Positions 1 through 8,748 are shown, counted from the first letter of the stretch. The stretch is 64,000 bases of DNA from an uncultured Eubacterium sp. (GCA_910586225.1 CAJUIL010000006.1:1-64000), one strand, 5' to 3'. A program made the numbers and translations. The notes: a model not told the origin generated them from the letters alone.

Positions 1-1184
1 CGATTTGGACAATTTTGTACAGTTTGGGGATTTTGACCGGCAGCGGAGGTTCTATCAAATATACATATTACAAGGCACAGGGGAAGACCGACAAGGCCAA
101 CGCTTACTTTACTTTGTCCTTGCTTCACACTTCGACCATAGCCGTAATTTGCTGGATCGGACTCACTGTTTTTGATGACCAGCTGCTTCGCCTGTTTGGT
201 GCGGATGATATTCTTTTGCCATTGGCAAAGACATATCTTCGCCCGATTCAATTTGTGATTCCGGCATATCCGTTCACGCAAATGCTAGCCGCTTATCTGA
301 GAAACGATAATGCGCCGGGGTTTGCAGCCTTTGCGACTTTGTGTGGCGGATGTTTCAATGTTTTCGGAGATCTGTATTTTGTGTTTGGGCTTAACATGGG
401 TATGTTTGGCGCAGGCCTTGCGACTGCTATCGGCGTAACGCTGACGATTGCGGTTATGGTTTCTCACTTTTTCAGCAGGAAAAATACACTCAAGCTGGCC
501 CGTGTTCATGGTTATATTCATAAGGCAAAAGAACTGGTGCTCAACGGCTGTTCTGTTTTTGTCTCGGAAATAGCGATGGGAATGATAGCAATGCTGTTTA
601 ACCGTCAGATTATGAATTATTTTGGTGCAGATGCGCTGGCGGTATTTGGGGTTATTGTCCAAATATCCGGTCTTGTCCAATGCTTTACTTACGCTGTCGG
701 ACAGGCTGCACAGCCAATTATCTCCGAAAACTACAGTGTGCATAATATAGAGCGCATCAGGGAAACGCGGAAATATTCCCTGTGGACAGTCGCAGTCTTC
801 GGTGTTCTATGGACAGCTGCAGTACTTTTGTTCCCGAATGATTTTGTGAAAATATTCATGTCTCCAACAGACAGCGTACTGCAGATTGCACCCGGTATTA
901 TGCAGACCTATGGTCTTGCGTATCTGCTTTTGCCGCTGAACATTTTCGCAACCTATTATTTCCAGTCTGTGATGCAGCCGAAAACAGCATTGATCATTTC
1001 TATGGCACGGGGCATGGTTTTATGCGGTGTATTAGTGTTTGTGCTTCCGGCGCTGTTTGGTGCGAAACTTCTATGGTGGGTCATGCCGATTACGGAGCTG
1101 GCAGTTGCAATCTATACTATTTTGTGTATGATAAAAAATAACAGAAGCCATGACGTATCTTATCTTTCTTCTGTACAAAAATAG
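1..1184 (+). CDS. MATE family efflux transporter (5' end outside window)
   Basis: Integral membrane exporter of the multidrug and toxin extrusion type, expected to use a Na+ or H+ gradient. The open frame runs in from the window edge (codons before position 15 read I-W-T-I), so the true start is upstream. About 390 residues are visible, against roughly 450 for the family. The conserved TGSGGS...KG..KA..YF stretch that follows the second helix is at the visible N-terminus, followed by about ten hydrophobic segments. The tail after the last helix is short and polar. No partner gene is visible, and substrate cannot be inferred. Family assignment is firm; the 'multidrug' role is only the family default. 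Confidence 0.9.
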   Translation, partial: IWTILYSLGILTGSGGSIKYTYYKAQGKTDKANAYFTLSLLHTSTIAVICWIGLTVFDDQLLRLFGADDILLPLAKTYLRPIQFVIPAYPFTQMLAAYLRNDNAPGFAAFATLCGGCFNVFGDLYFVFGLNMGMFGAGLATAIGVTLTIAVMVSHFFSRKNTLKLARVHGYIHKAKELVLNGCSVFVSEIAMGMIAMLFNRQIMNYFGADALAVFGVIVQISGLVQCFTYAVGQAAQPIISENYSVHNIERIRETRKYSLWTVAVFGVLWTAAVLLFPNDFVKIFMSPTDSVLQIAPGIMQTYGLAYLLLPLNIFATYYFQSVMQPKTALIISMARGMVLCGVLVFVLPALFGAKLLWWVMPITELAVAIYTILCMIKNNRSHDVSYLSSVQK

Positions 1185-1497
1185 AGAACGGACTGTCATC
1201 AGATTTTCCCTGAGAAATTATTCCCTGCAGCAGGGGAATCCAAAAGAAATACTGCTTGTCGGTCTGCCGAGTTTTGTAATGATGGAGTATTCTCGGAAAC
1301 TTTTGAGAATGTAGCGATGGAGAAAAAGAAATAGACGTTATCCTGCCTCGTTATGAGCAGGATAACCGCTGTTATATAAAGCAGCACACCAAGACAGGAG
1401 ATCAAGAAACGATTTCCTGTTTTTTTGCGCTCATGAGCAAGAGGTCTTTCGGCATTCGTATCGTACTTATAGATTATATGTCAAAAAATACAATTTT
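1185..1497. other. Intergenic stretch without a supported gene
   Basis: About 310 bases between the MATE gene and the small minus-strand gene. A 68-codon minus-strand frame (1199-1405) exists but has no ribosome binding site and no recognisable similarity. The plus strand has several stops. It may be eroded coding sequence; I see no promoter, RNA or repeat that I can support. Confidence 0.4.
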
Positions 1498-1731
1498 TTA
1501 TTCTGTAACAATCATAATAATAAACCCTATAAAGTTAAAAATACCATAAAAGGTAATATAATCGACATCGTCATGGATCACGGACATGAAAACATAAACG
1601 AACCAAAACAAGGCTCCGCATATTTCCATGAAGCGCATACATTCGGCTTCTGATTTTCTGTTATTTTCTAAAAAGTTGATATAGTCTTCGCAAAGATCTT
1701 CAAAGCTGTTGTACATTTGTTTGTTTTTCAT
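1498..1731 (-). CDS. Small hypothetical membrane protein (77 aa)
   Basis: Not recognised. The N-terminal 35 residues are charged and helical (EDLCEDYINFLENNRKSEAE); the rest contains two hydrophobic segments (about 36-51 and 58-75), so it probably sits in the membrane with its charged head in the cytoplasm. The start is supported by an AGGAGGG sequence seven bases upstream of the ATG. A TATAAT-like box with a TAGACT -35 box at 17-base spacing lies upstream on this strand. It is divergent from the XRE regulator that follows, which could control it; that link is inference. Confidence 0.6.
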   Translation of the reverse strand: MKNKQMYNSFEDLCEDYINFLENNRKSEAECMRFMEICGALFWFVYVFMSVIHDDVDYITFYGIFNFIGFIIMIVTE

Positions 1732-1861
1732 AAATGCCCTCCTGTTTGAAATTGATTATACTATAAAAATCAAAATAAGTCTATAATTAGCAAATTATTT
1801 TTTGAAAAAATTTACCTAAATAAAACAAAATATACATAGACTGATTCATATGGGGTGATGT

Positions 1862-2176
1862 ATGAAGATTATTGATGGATTTGGAGACAAATTAAAAGCG
1901 TTAAGAGAAAAGGCGGGATTAACACAAGAACAGCTTGCTATGCGAATGGGGCTTTCTAAATCGACAATTTCGCAATATGAGAATCAAGAACGTATACCAT
2001 CTCCAATCGCTGTGATCAAGATTGCTTCGATCTTCCATGTCAGCACGGACTATCTTTTTGGAATCGATAAGGTAGAAAGGGCCGATTTATCTGGACTGAC
2101 AGAAGATGATATTGAAATTATTGAGCATATGATCGTGTCTATGAGGGAAAAGAACGAAAAAATAAGCAAATTATGA
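1862..2176 (+). CDS. XRE-family helix-turn-helix regulator (104 aa)
   Basis: Cytoplasmic DNA-binding protein. Residues about 8-65 form a Cro/CI helix-turn-helix: KLKALREKAGLTQEQLA, then the recognition helix with SKSTISQYENQERIPS, then VSTDYLFG, which is characteristic of Firmicute XRE regulators. The C-terminal 35 residues are acidic then basic (LTEDDIEIIEHMI...KNEKISKL), a probable dimerisation tail. The ATG lies close to a GGGGTGATGT stretch. A clear intrinsic terminator begins at its stop codon, so it is monocistronic. It is divergent from the 77-aa membrane protein; its target is unknown. Confidence 0.9.
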   Translation: MKIIDGFGDKLKALREKAGLTQEQLAMRMGLSKSTISQYENQERIPSPIAVIKIASIFHVSTDYLFGIDKVERADLSGLTEDDIEIIEHMIVSMREKNEKISKL

Positions 2177-2205
2177 CCGGCAGCATTTTGAGCTGCCGGT
2201 TTTTT
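2176..2205 (+). terminator. Intrinsic terminator after the XRE gene
   Basis: Perfect nine-base stem ACCGGCAGC / GCTGCCGGT with a seven-base loop, followed directly by TTTTTG. It starts on the last base of the regulator's stop codon. Confidence 0.9.
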
Positions 2206-2219
2206 GTTTTGGAATACAG

Positions 2220-2615
2220 CTATTGGTCGATCTTATTTCCGTTGGATTTATAGACAAGATAGGGTATCGCGCCTCAATGATCCTGGCCCACGGCTTCGCA
2301 GCTGCAGGATTGATCCTTCTCACAGTCCTGCCAGAGATTTTGCCAGCCCCGTAATCGGAATTTTGATTGCGGTAATGATTTATGCAGTTGGAGGCGGACT
2401 TTTGGAAGTTTTCGTTAGTCCGGTTGTAGAAGCGTGTCCTTCCGAAAATAAGGAGAAGGCAATGAGTATGCTTCATTCTTTTTAATGTTGGGGACATACT
2501 GGAGTTGTACTCATATCCACATTGTTTTTTTATACGGTTGGCATAGAAAGATGGAAAATTTTAGCGCTTCTTTGCGCCGTTGATTGAGGACGGTGAGTCT
2601 GGATTGAAATATTCC
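2220..2615 (+). pseudogene. Decayed MFS transporter fragment
   Basis: Piecing frames together gives a continuous major-facilitator-like segment: VDLISVGFIDKIGYRAS, then AHGFAAAGLILLTVLPEILP, a frameshift near a stop at about 2352, then GILIAVMIYAVGGGLLEVF and SPVVEACPSENKEKAMS, an in-frame TAA where the family has an aromatic residue, then CWGHTGVVLISTLFF and, after another shift, PLIEDGESGL. The N-terminal and C-terminal parts are absent. At least three disruptions make it non-functional. It resembles the sugar-type MFS group, but the substrate is unknowable from this remnant. Sequence from 2616 to 2814 shows nothing else I can assign. Confidence 0.7.
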
Positions 2616-2814
2616 GAAACACCTCCGGCTTTTGTCGTGTACTCTCAGAATAATATCCTAAGCTTAACTATGAGCTATTTTGTGGACGATGTGCTGCGAC
2701 AATCAGTGACCATAAGGTTATTACGAACAGAAAACCTTCTGGTCACTGGGCAGCTATATGGTGCGCAGGTGTAAAGAGATCGAAATGCTGCTTGATCTGA
2801 TCAGCGCTGTATTC

Positions 2815-3063
2815 TTACGATTCGGTATTGTGCGCATCCTGCGGGGGAATGTATTCGATCAGGTCGTCAAGGCTGCAATCCAGCGCGTAGCATAGCCTCG
2901 CGAGTACAGCTAGATCTACTCTTTGAATATCGTTACGGATATAGGCTTTTAGCTGTGTACGCTGTGTTTCGGAACGGAAAGCAAGTTTACTGATACTGAT
3001 ATTTTGTTTTTTCATCAGTTCAGCCAATTTGATCCGGATATGTCCAAAGTTTATGTCAGTCAT
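2815..3063 (-). CDS. Small XRE/Cro-type regulator
   Basis: 82-residue helix-turn-helix protein. Residues 10-65 match the short Cro/CI group often annotated YozG-like: IRIKLAELMKKQNISISKLA, a recognition helix with RSETQRTQLKAYIRN, then DLAVLARLCYALDCSLDDLI. The start chosen (MTDINFGH) has GGAGG at good spacing; an upstream in-frame ATG pair would place the ribosome binding site inside the gene. It is divergent from the acyltransferase gene, and the intervening 190 bases hold palindromic operator-like sites. The simplest reading is that this protein binds them and represses both genes; not proven. Confidence 0.85.
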   Translation of the reverse strand: MTDINFGHIRIKLAELMKKQNISISKLAFRSETQRTQLKAYIRNDIQRVDLAVLARLCYALDCSLDDLIEYIPPQDAHNTES

Positions 3064-3137
3064 AATAGTACCTCCCATCACTATGATAGTTTCTAAATAC
3101 TATTATTTCCATGAGTGGATATTTATAATTGTGTAGC

Positions 3138-3223
3138 ATGAGTAAATATCTGCTCATTATTTGTGTTGATGCGCAATGGCTTTTGTGATATACTTTTTAT
3201 GAGTAGATATCTACTCATAAAAA
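3138..3223. promoter_or_regulatory. Palindromic operator pair
   Basis: Two related palindromes: ATGAGTAAATATCTGCTCAT at 3138-3157 (imperfect) and ATGAGTAGATATCTACTCAT at 3199-3218, the latter extended by T5/A5 to a perfect 30-base palindrome (3194-3223). A half site (ATGAGTGGATATTTAT) is at 3111-3126. The second palindrome begins at the last base of the -10 box of the acyltransferase promoter, so occupancy would block transcription. The divergent XRE protein is the likely binder. Confidence 0.75.
3166..3194 (+). promoter_or_regulatory. SigA-type promoter for the acyltransferase
   Basis: TTGATG (3166-3171), 17-base spacer, TATACT (3189-3194). The transcription start would fall inside the 30-base palindrome. 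Confidence 0.75.
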
Positions 3224-3251
3224 TAATTATAAAAGGAGACGGAGCATAGAC

Positions 3252-4292
3252 ATGGATGACAATTTGAAAAATACAGATGAAAGAATCCCATGGGTCGATG
3301 CCTGTAAGGGGATCGGGATTGTTTTTGTAGTATTGGGGCATATAGCAAGGGGATACGAAGGAGCCTGGCTCTTTCCGGACTATCAGCAGGTGTTGATAAG
3401 GCTTGGGAATTACGCTTATGCTTTTCATATGACACTCCTTTTTCTCTTGTCTGGATTTGTATTTTATCAAGCGTACAGCCCAGACAGACAGCCCGAAAAG
3501 GATCATTATATTGGACAGCTGTTGAACCTTGTCTGGATATTTTTATTATATAGTGTTTTATGGTGGGCGGTAAAACAGTTTTTTCCTGACCAAATCAATA
3601 TAAAGCTGACAGTCAGCGACTTGGTATGTTTCCTGATCCGTCCGCTGGATCCGTATTGGTATTTATGGGTATTGTTCTTTTACTATTTGTTTTTTTATTA
3701 TGCAGACAAAAGAAATGTTCAAGAAAAATGGATATGGGCTGTGGTCATTACGTTAAGCCTTGCCGGATCTGTTTTTAGGATAGCGGGTCTGGAAGCGTTT
3801 CGAAAGCTTTTTTTCTATGCGACGCCTTTTTATATGGGGATCTATCTGTCAAAACATAACTTTGTAAGGAGATTGGGAAAGCAGATATGGGCGGTATGCG
3901 GGGTGGTAAGCGTGGCGGCCATGTCTTTTATTACAGCTACCGGAAAGGATCTGGACATGATCAGTATCGTAGAGATCGTGGCGGCGCTGGCAATCTCTAT
4001 TTTTATCATTATGAGTGTGACGCACATATATTTTTTGGAAAATTCGCGTTTTTTAAATCTATGTGGAAAATATTCCCTGGAAATCTATGTGCTCCATAAT
4101 TATATTACAGCTGCTAACAGGCTGATCCTGATCAAATTAGGGATTACTGAGTTTTATATGAATGTAGTCATTAATTTTTTCATGGCAGTTATGATACCAG
4201 TTTGTATAGGGATGGTATTGAAAAAAGCAGGTTTGTATCCGTTCTTCTTTAAACCGGGACGTTTCTATAAGGGGAGGCATAGCCTTGGATAA
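3252..4292 (+). CDS. Acyltransferase family 3 membrane protein
   Basis: 346-residue integral membrane acyltransferase (OafA / fucose-4-O-acetylase group), which transfers acetyl or similar groups to cell-surface glycans or other acceptors. The diagnostic N-terminus RIPWVDACKGIGIVFVVLGH carries the conserved Asp/Lys and the essential histidine at the end of the first helix; about ten hydrophobic segments follow. A GGAG seven bases upstream supports the start. It is transcribed alone from a promoter embedded in an operator palindrome next to a divergent XRE regulator, which suggests switch-like control of a surface modification. The acceptor cannot be told from sequence. Confidence 0.88.
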   Translation: MDDNLKNTDERIPWVDACKGIGIVFVVLGHIARGYEGAWLFPDYQQVLIRLGNYAYAFHMTLLFLLSGFVFYQAYSPDRQPEKDHYIGQLLNLVWIFLLYSVLWWAVKQFFPDQINIKLTVSDLVCFLIRPLDPYWYLWVLFFYYLFFYYADKRNVQEKWIWAVVITLSLAGSVFRIAGLEAFRKLFFYATPFYMGIYLSKHNFVRRLGKQIWAVCGVVSVAAMSFITATGKDLDMISIVEIVAALAISIFIIMSVTHIYFLENSRFLNLCGKYSLEIYVLHNYITAANRLILIKLGITEFYMNVVINFFMAVMIPVCIGMVLKKAGLYPFFFKPGRFYKGRHSLG

Positions 4293-4372
4293 GAAATATA
4301 GATGTACTTTTAAAGTGGCATCGTTTATAATGAAAGAAAAGCTTTTAATTTAACAGATAAAAAGAGGTTAAG

Positions 4373-5383
4373 ATGGACAAACAGGCAAAGAATTTCAGAG
4401 TGCTTGACATTTATGTACGGCTCTGTGAAGGGAAAACGATCAACAAGGTGCGGGAAGCGGAAAGGTTTGGTGTGGATGCTCGTTCGATCCAGCGGGATAT
4501 TGATGATATACGGGCATTTCTGGATGAGCGCTCGGTAAATGCTTCGGATATAAGAAAGATCACATACTGCCATCTGCGAAAGGGTTTCGTAATGACAGGG
4601 ACAGAAAGCTCGATGATGAGCAACAGTGAAATACTTGCTGTCGGCAAAATATTATTAGGGAGCAGGGCTTTTACGAGAAAAGATATGTATGCGATCATTG
4701 ACAAATTGCTTGCCGGATGTGCTCCGCAGAAAAATTTAAAACTGGTGTCAGAGCTGCTTGCGAATGAAAAGTTTCACTATGTAGAGACGCGTCATAAAGC
4801 GGATATTTGGGACAGGCTGTGGGAGATCGGCATGGAAATACAGAGTCATAACCTGTTGGAAATTACTTATGAGAAGCAGATCGATACGAGGGAATTAGTC
4901 AAACGTATCGTGCAGCCCGTAGCGATCTTGTTTTCGGAATACTATTTTTATCTGAATGCCTATCTGATGAAAAAAGGTGAAAAGGGTATGTATGTGCAGG
5001 CATTTGATCATCCGTCCATCTTCCGGCTTGACCGGATCCATGCATACAAAAAAACGGGGAATAAATTCCGGATTGCTTATGCAGACAGATTTGAGGAAGG
5101 GGAGTACCGCAAGCGCCTGCAGTTTATGTTTGCGGGAAAGCTGATGCGTGTGCAGTTTCGCTTTACGGGAAACAGCGTGGATGCAGTTTTGGACAGGCTG
5201 CCGACAGCGAAGGTGATACAGGAAGGTGGAAATGGATGTGTGATAGAAGCGGAAGTATATGGGAGAGGGATTCTAATGTGGCTGCTCAGCCAGGGAACTA
5301 TGGTGGAAGTGCTGCAGCCGCAGGCATTTCGGGAAGAAATGAAAAAAATGCTTTTGGATATGCTGGCGCAGTATGATGTATGA
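4373..5383 (+). CDS. WYL-domain transcriptional regulator
   Basis: 336 residues. Residues 1-65 form a winged helix-turn-helix of the DeoR/HTH_11 type (RVLDIYVRLCEGKTINKVRE...FGVDARSIQRDIDDIRAFL). Residues about 135-215 form a WYL domain, in which the WYL signature appears as YYFYLNAYL and is followed by a basic DRI segment. A WCX-like C-terminal extension (about 240-330) matches the usual length of the group. WYL proteins sense ligands such as nucleic acids or nucleotides and often repress neighbouring stress or defence genes. The next genes downstream (small protein, then an uncharacterised pair) may be the targets; this is inference from position. Confidence 0.88.
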   Translation: MDKQAKNFRVLDIYVRLCEGKTINKVREAERFGVDARSIQRDIDDIRAFLDERSVNASDIRKITYCHLRKGFVMTGTESSMMSNSEILAVGKILLGSRAFTRKDMYAIIDKLLAGCAPQKNLKLVSELLANEKFHYVETRHKADIWDRLWEIGMEIQSHNLLEITYEKQIDTRELVKRIVQPVAILFSEYYFYLNAYLMKKGEKGMYVQAFDHPSIFRLDRIHAYKKTGNKFRIAYADRFEEGEYRKRLQFMFAGKLMRVQFRFTGNSVDAVLDRLPTAKVIQEGGNGCVIEAEVYGRGILMWLLSQGTMVEVLQPQAFREEMKKMLLDMLAQYDV

Positions 5384-5506
5384 GGATCAAAATATTCTGG
5401 TCAGATTTTCTGCAATGTGATCCGGATGACATATTTTGTCACAGTAAGCTGGTATGCTGTTTTCAGAATCAGACAGCAAACAGAGAAAAGGAGGCAGATA
5501 TATCAT

Positions 5507-5809
5507 ATGGATCGGATATTTGATAAAATTTATCAGGAAGTCATTTGCAGCGAAGAGGATATGTATGGATTTGGCCTGAAAATGGAACGTGAGGTAAGTA
5601 AAATGCTTGCCAGGTACAGGGATAAAATGGATCAGGCCGATGAAGGAGAGCTGGAGCGGATGACAGAGCAGATCGACCATATCGTATCGTCCGCAAAAAA
5701 GGGAGGTTTTTATTTCGGTGTTCGTTTTGCAGTCAGAGGGCTTTTGCTTCTGCTGGCGGATGGCAAGGGAGCGGATGAGTATGCGGACTTTTTTCGGGAT
5801 GTAATGTAA
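5507..5809 (+). CDS. Small helical hypothetical protein
   Basis: 100 residues from the ATG at 5507, chosen because AAAAGGAGGC lies at proper spacing; the open frame extends 30 codons upstream without a ribosome binding site. It is predicted nearly all helical, with a charged coiled section (EVSKMLARYRDKMDQADEGELERM) followed by GGFYFGVRFAVRGLLLLLAD. This layout resembles the small DUF6809-type proteins of Clostridia, whose function is unknown. It follows the WYL regulator by about 120 bases and may share its transcript. Confidence 0.6.
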   Translation: MDRIFDKIYQEVICSEEDMYGFGLKMEREVSKMLARYRDKMDQADEGELERMTEQIDHIVSSAKKGGFYFGVRFAVRGLLLLLADGKGADEYADFFRDVM

Positions 5810-5987
5810 AAAGTTTTTAAAGGAAAAGCCATATGCGTATGCTATTTTTATTTAGAAATATGTAGAAAAGAGGTCGGATAGATGCACATATGTGTAAAAT
5901 GAAAAAGCTGGATATATTGAAAAAATAAAGTGATTTTATGGCGCTTATTACATTATAAACAGATTGAGGAAGCGAGGAGAGTAAGTG

Positions 5988-7880
5988 ATGATAACAGGTA
6001 GTAATAGGATCTTTGAGAGGTTGAAGGAAGAGAATGGTTTTAAGGATACAGAGGAGGAAAAAACGCCTATTTTTGCTTTGGAAACGAATAGTGACAAGAT
6101 CTTGTTTGCTATACATGGGCAAAGATGGTATTATTTTAAAAATAAGCCAAAAGTAATACTGGACAAAGAAACAGGACTTCTATGGGCCAATTTGGCATAT
6201 TTTCCCTGGGAGAATAGATATTACATATCAGAAGTAAAAAAGGTAATGAAAAAGTTTAGTAAAGATAATTATGAAGGGTGGAAGGTTCCTAAGAGATCTG
6301 AGATTTGGCCTATATTTTATGATAAAACTTCGCCATTTGATTTGGATGGAAGGGGTTCGGAAGAAAAGTGGCTGGTAATCAACGAAATAAGCCGGAGAGC
6401 GTCGCTATTAGTGAGTGGCGTGGGTTCTACTTATTCGCCATTTGATGATAACTCAGGTTATCTGTTGCCAAATAGCGATGTTTTAGTAGCGGATACCGAT
6501 TATCTAGCAAGAATTTCAGAGGACAATAAAGCGTATAGTTTAAAAGAACGCCTGCAAGCGACCCTTGATCTTTTTATCCAAAACGATCTATGGCCTGTCT
6601 TTGATGACGATGAAATTACGCAGCTATACAAACGGATTTATATTGACAAAGAAGAAGATTCAGAAGCGCAGGAAAAATCATTTTCAATTAAATTTGACTA
6701 TACGAAGCTGCTGGAAAAATACGATATACAGGCGATCAATGCATCGGTCATTCAATATTATCAGGCAGTCCAACAATGGACAGGTGAACTGCTTGCAATA
6801 ATGAACGACTATGAAGAACAGAAGGAATCCGTTATCCGGCAGTTTCGCAATATTGAATTAAAACTTTCAGGCAAATACCATAGGGATGAAAGTCTGACAG
6901 AAGATGAAAATTGTTTGTTAAAGGAACGGCAAAAATATTTTCAGGAGAAGTTTTCCTTAGATTTTGATCAGGTAAGATCAAGGATTCTGTCTGTTAAAAA
7001 ACAGGCGGACGCTCTCGAAAGCCGTATCGATGAGATTGACAATGGAGATGATGCAATCCATGAGCTTGCTGTTTTAGAACAGGAACCGAGGGCAAGCTTT
7101 TTATTGCTGGCAGAGAATACGGCAAAGATATTTCGTAAGTTTTTAGGGAAAGTCGAATCTTTTGCGATGAACCATCCGTATATTGCGGATGCTGTCGGTT
7201 CGCTGGAAAAGTGGACGGACGATTACCGCGTATTTAAGACTACATACAAAGAGGATTTTAAAAGCTCCTGTGAAGAGGATGGAGTCGAAGATGAAATATG
7301 GTCAGTTTGGTTTGAGCAATGGCGCAGTCTCCGATATGCAGCTGAACAAAAGGTACAGCCTATGATCGAACATGGATTGGAGGGTGGTTTTACAGCGGAT
7401 CATGCAGATGACGATAATAAAGCGATTGAGATTCTAAACGCGCTGGAAATGTATAAGCGTTCCGTCGACAAGTTTTATCTGGAAGAGCGCAAAAGCATTT
7501 ATCAAAAATATGCTTTTCAAAGCGGCGGCGAGCTTCAGGACAGGCTGGAAACAGAAAGCGCTCTGTATCACTATGTGGCTGAGCTTCAGTCCGCCCTGCA
7601 GAAAATTATTTTCAGCTGTCAGGATAAGGATGACAGGCTGTTTATTTTGAAGTGGGCGGACGGGCTTGTGGATTTCCAGATAGACAGGATCTTTGAGTTT
7701 GTTGCAGACCATGACCTGCAGGAAATGGCGGAAACGATCTTGAACGAGTTTGCAGAGCTGAAACGGAAATCTTATCATATATACTTAAAGGATGCAAAGG
7801 CATACAGCGAAGAAAAGTCACGTAGAGAAAAGCAGTATAATTCCCTGATTTATAAAATGCGGAAAAATCTGGCCAGATAA
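5988..7880 (+). CDS. Uncharacterised 630-aa protein: DUF1566/Lcl-like N-terminus plus long helical body
   Basis: Function unknown. Residues about 50-115 resemble the DUF1566/Lcl C-terminal fold: DKETGLLWANLAYFPW, then WKVPKRSEIWPIF, the usual 'TGL.W ... W..P...E' pattern of a carbohydrate- or ligand-binding module related to C-type lectins. From about residue 230 the protein is almost wholly charged helix with heptad character (for example SVKKQADALESRIDEIDNGD). There is no signal peptide, membrane segment, or nucleotide-binding motif. The ATG at 5988 has GAGGAGA seven bases upstream; a GTG one codon earlier is possible. A 77-base gap separates it from the next gene on the same strand, so the two are probably an operon and a functional pair. 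Confidence 0.7.
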   Translation: MITGSNRIFERLKEENGFKDTEEEKTPIFALETNSDKILFAIHGQRWYYFKNKPKVILDKETGLLWANLAYFPWENRYYISEVKKVMKKFSKDNYEGWKVPKRSEIWPIFYDKTSPFDLDGRGSEEKWLVINEISRRASLLVSGVGSTYSPFDDNSGYLLPNSDVLVADTDYLARISEDNKAYSLKERLQATLDLFIQNDLWPVFDDDEITQLYKRIYIDKEEDSEAQEKSFSIKFDYTKLLEKYDIQAINASVIQYYQAVQQWTGELLAIMNDYEEQKESVIRQFRNIELKLSGKYHRDESLTEDENCLLKERQKYFQEKFSLDFDQVRSRILSVKKQADALESRIDEIDNGDDAIHELAVLEQEPRASFLLLAENTAKIFRKFLGKVESFAMNHPYIADAVGSLEKWTDDYRVFKTTYKEDFKSSCEEDGVEDEIWSVWFEQWRSLRYAAEQKVQPMIEHGLEGGFTADHADDDNKAIEILNALEMYKRSVDKFYLEERKSIYQKYAFQSGGELQDRLETESALYHYVAELQSALQKIIFSCQDKDDRLFILKWADGLVDFQIDRIFEFVADHDLQEMAETILNEFAELKRKSYHIYLKDAKAYSEEKSRREKQYNSLIYKMRKNLAR

Positions 7881-7957
7881 AAATAAGACTTACGAAAAAG
7901 TATAGAAAGAAGCAGACAGCGGACAAAATTTGAACGTAAAGTACAGAAAGGAGAAAT

Positions 7958-8740
7958 ATGGGTATCTTTAGCATAATTGGAGGCGCAATTAGCAGTCTTT
8001 TTGGAGGTGGTGGTGATTCCGGCGGAGGCGACAGCTCTTCCACAGTATATGAACCCGATAAAGTAAAAGCAGCAGAAATTGAGGCGGATACGAAAATTCG
8101 TCTGGCACATTTGGAAAATGATCGGATCGAACTGATGAAACAGGCACGGATGGATATCCTTCAGTTTGAAACAGAGAGCCAGGTCGCCTTAGAGCAGGCG
8201 AGGGCAAAGGGACTGGGCGTAATGGCACAGACAATACTTGTTATGCAGGAAAAATTAAACGAGATTGCGGAAAAAAGGCTTCTGATCATAGAGCGGGGTT
8301 CCTTGCAGGTGATCAAGGATATCGAAATGTTTTACGATGATCTGGGAAGGAGGCTTCAAGAGGATAATAATGATTACAGTACAAAAAAACTGCCGGAGCT
8401 GCTTTCTGTTTTGCAGAATTATAAGGAGGATTCCGCGCCGTATACTATTTACATGAAAAGGATCGAAGAAGATATGCAGATGCAGACAAAGCATTATATG
8501 ATGCAGATAGAAGCTGTATCGAAAAGGCAGTCGCAGGTCATTGACGGATTTTTGCAGAGCAAAGAGCGCATTTTGGCGCAGACAGGAGAGATTACATCCG
8601 GGATGCTGGAAACGGTGCAAAAGCAGACGTTAGCGATTGAGAGCCGCTTGAACCAAAGAGATGATGTTCCGATAGGGATCGCTGCGCCAAAGGGAATAGA
8701 CAATCTGGCATTGCCAGACGAACAATGCAGCGAGTCATAA
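7958..8740 (+). CDS. Uncharacterised helical protein with glycine-rich amphipathic N-terminus (260 aa)
   Basis: Function unknown. The N-terminus MGIFSIIGGAISSLFGGGGD is a short hydrophobic/glycine segment of the membrane-inserting or assembly type, followed by a Ser/Gly linker and VYEPDKVKAAEIEADTKIRL. Residues 40-245 are continuous charged helix (ENDRIELMKQARMDILQFE; MAQTILVMQEKLNEIAEKRL), giving an overall shape like PspA- or band-7-type scaffold proteins, without detectable homology to either. Residues 246-260 are a short disordered tail. GAAAGGAGAAAT precedes the ATG. A terminator follows, so it ends the transcript begun by the 630-aa gene. I expect the two products to interact, the small one perhaps at the membrane. 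Confidence 0.7.
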   Translation: MGIFSIIGGAISSLFGGGGDSGGGDSSSTVYEPDKVKAAEIEADTKIRLAHLENDRIELMKQARMDILQFETESQVALEQARAKGLGVMAQTILVMQEKLNEIAEKRLLIIERGSLQVIKDIEMFYDDLGRRLQEDNNDYSTKKLPELLSVLQNYKEDSAPYTIYMKRIEEDMQMQTKHYMMQIEAVSKRQSQVIDGFLQSKERILAQTGEITSGMLETVQKQTLAIESRLNQRDDVPIGIAAPKGIDNLALPDEQCSES

Positions 8741-8748
8741 CTGCAATT

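Noticed and set aside
1199..1405. 68-codon minus-strand frame
   Set aside because: No ribosome binding site and no recognisable similarity; possibly relic sequence.
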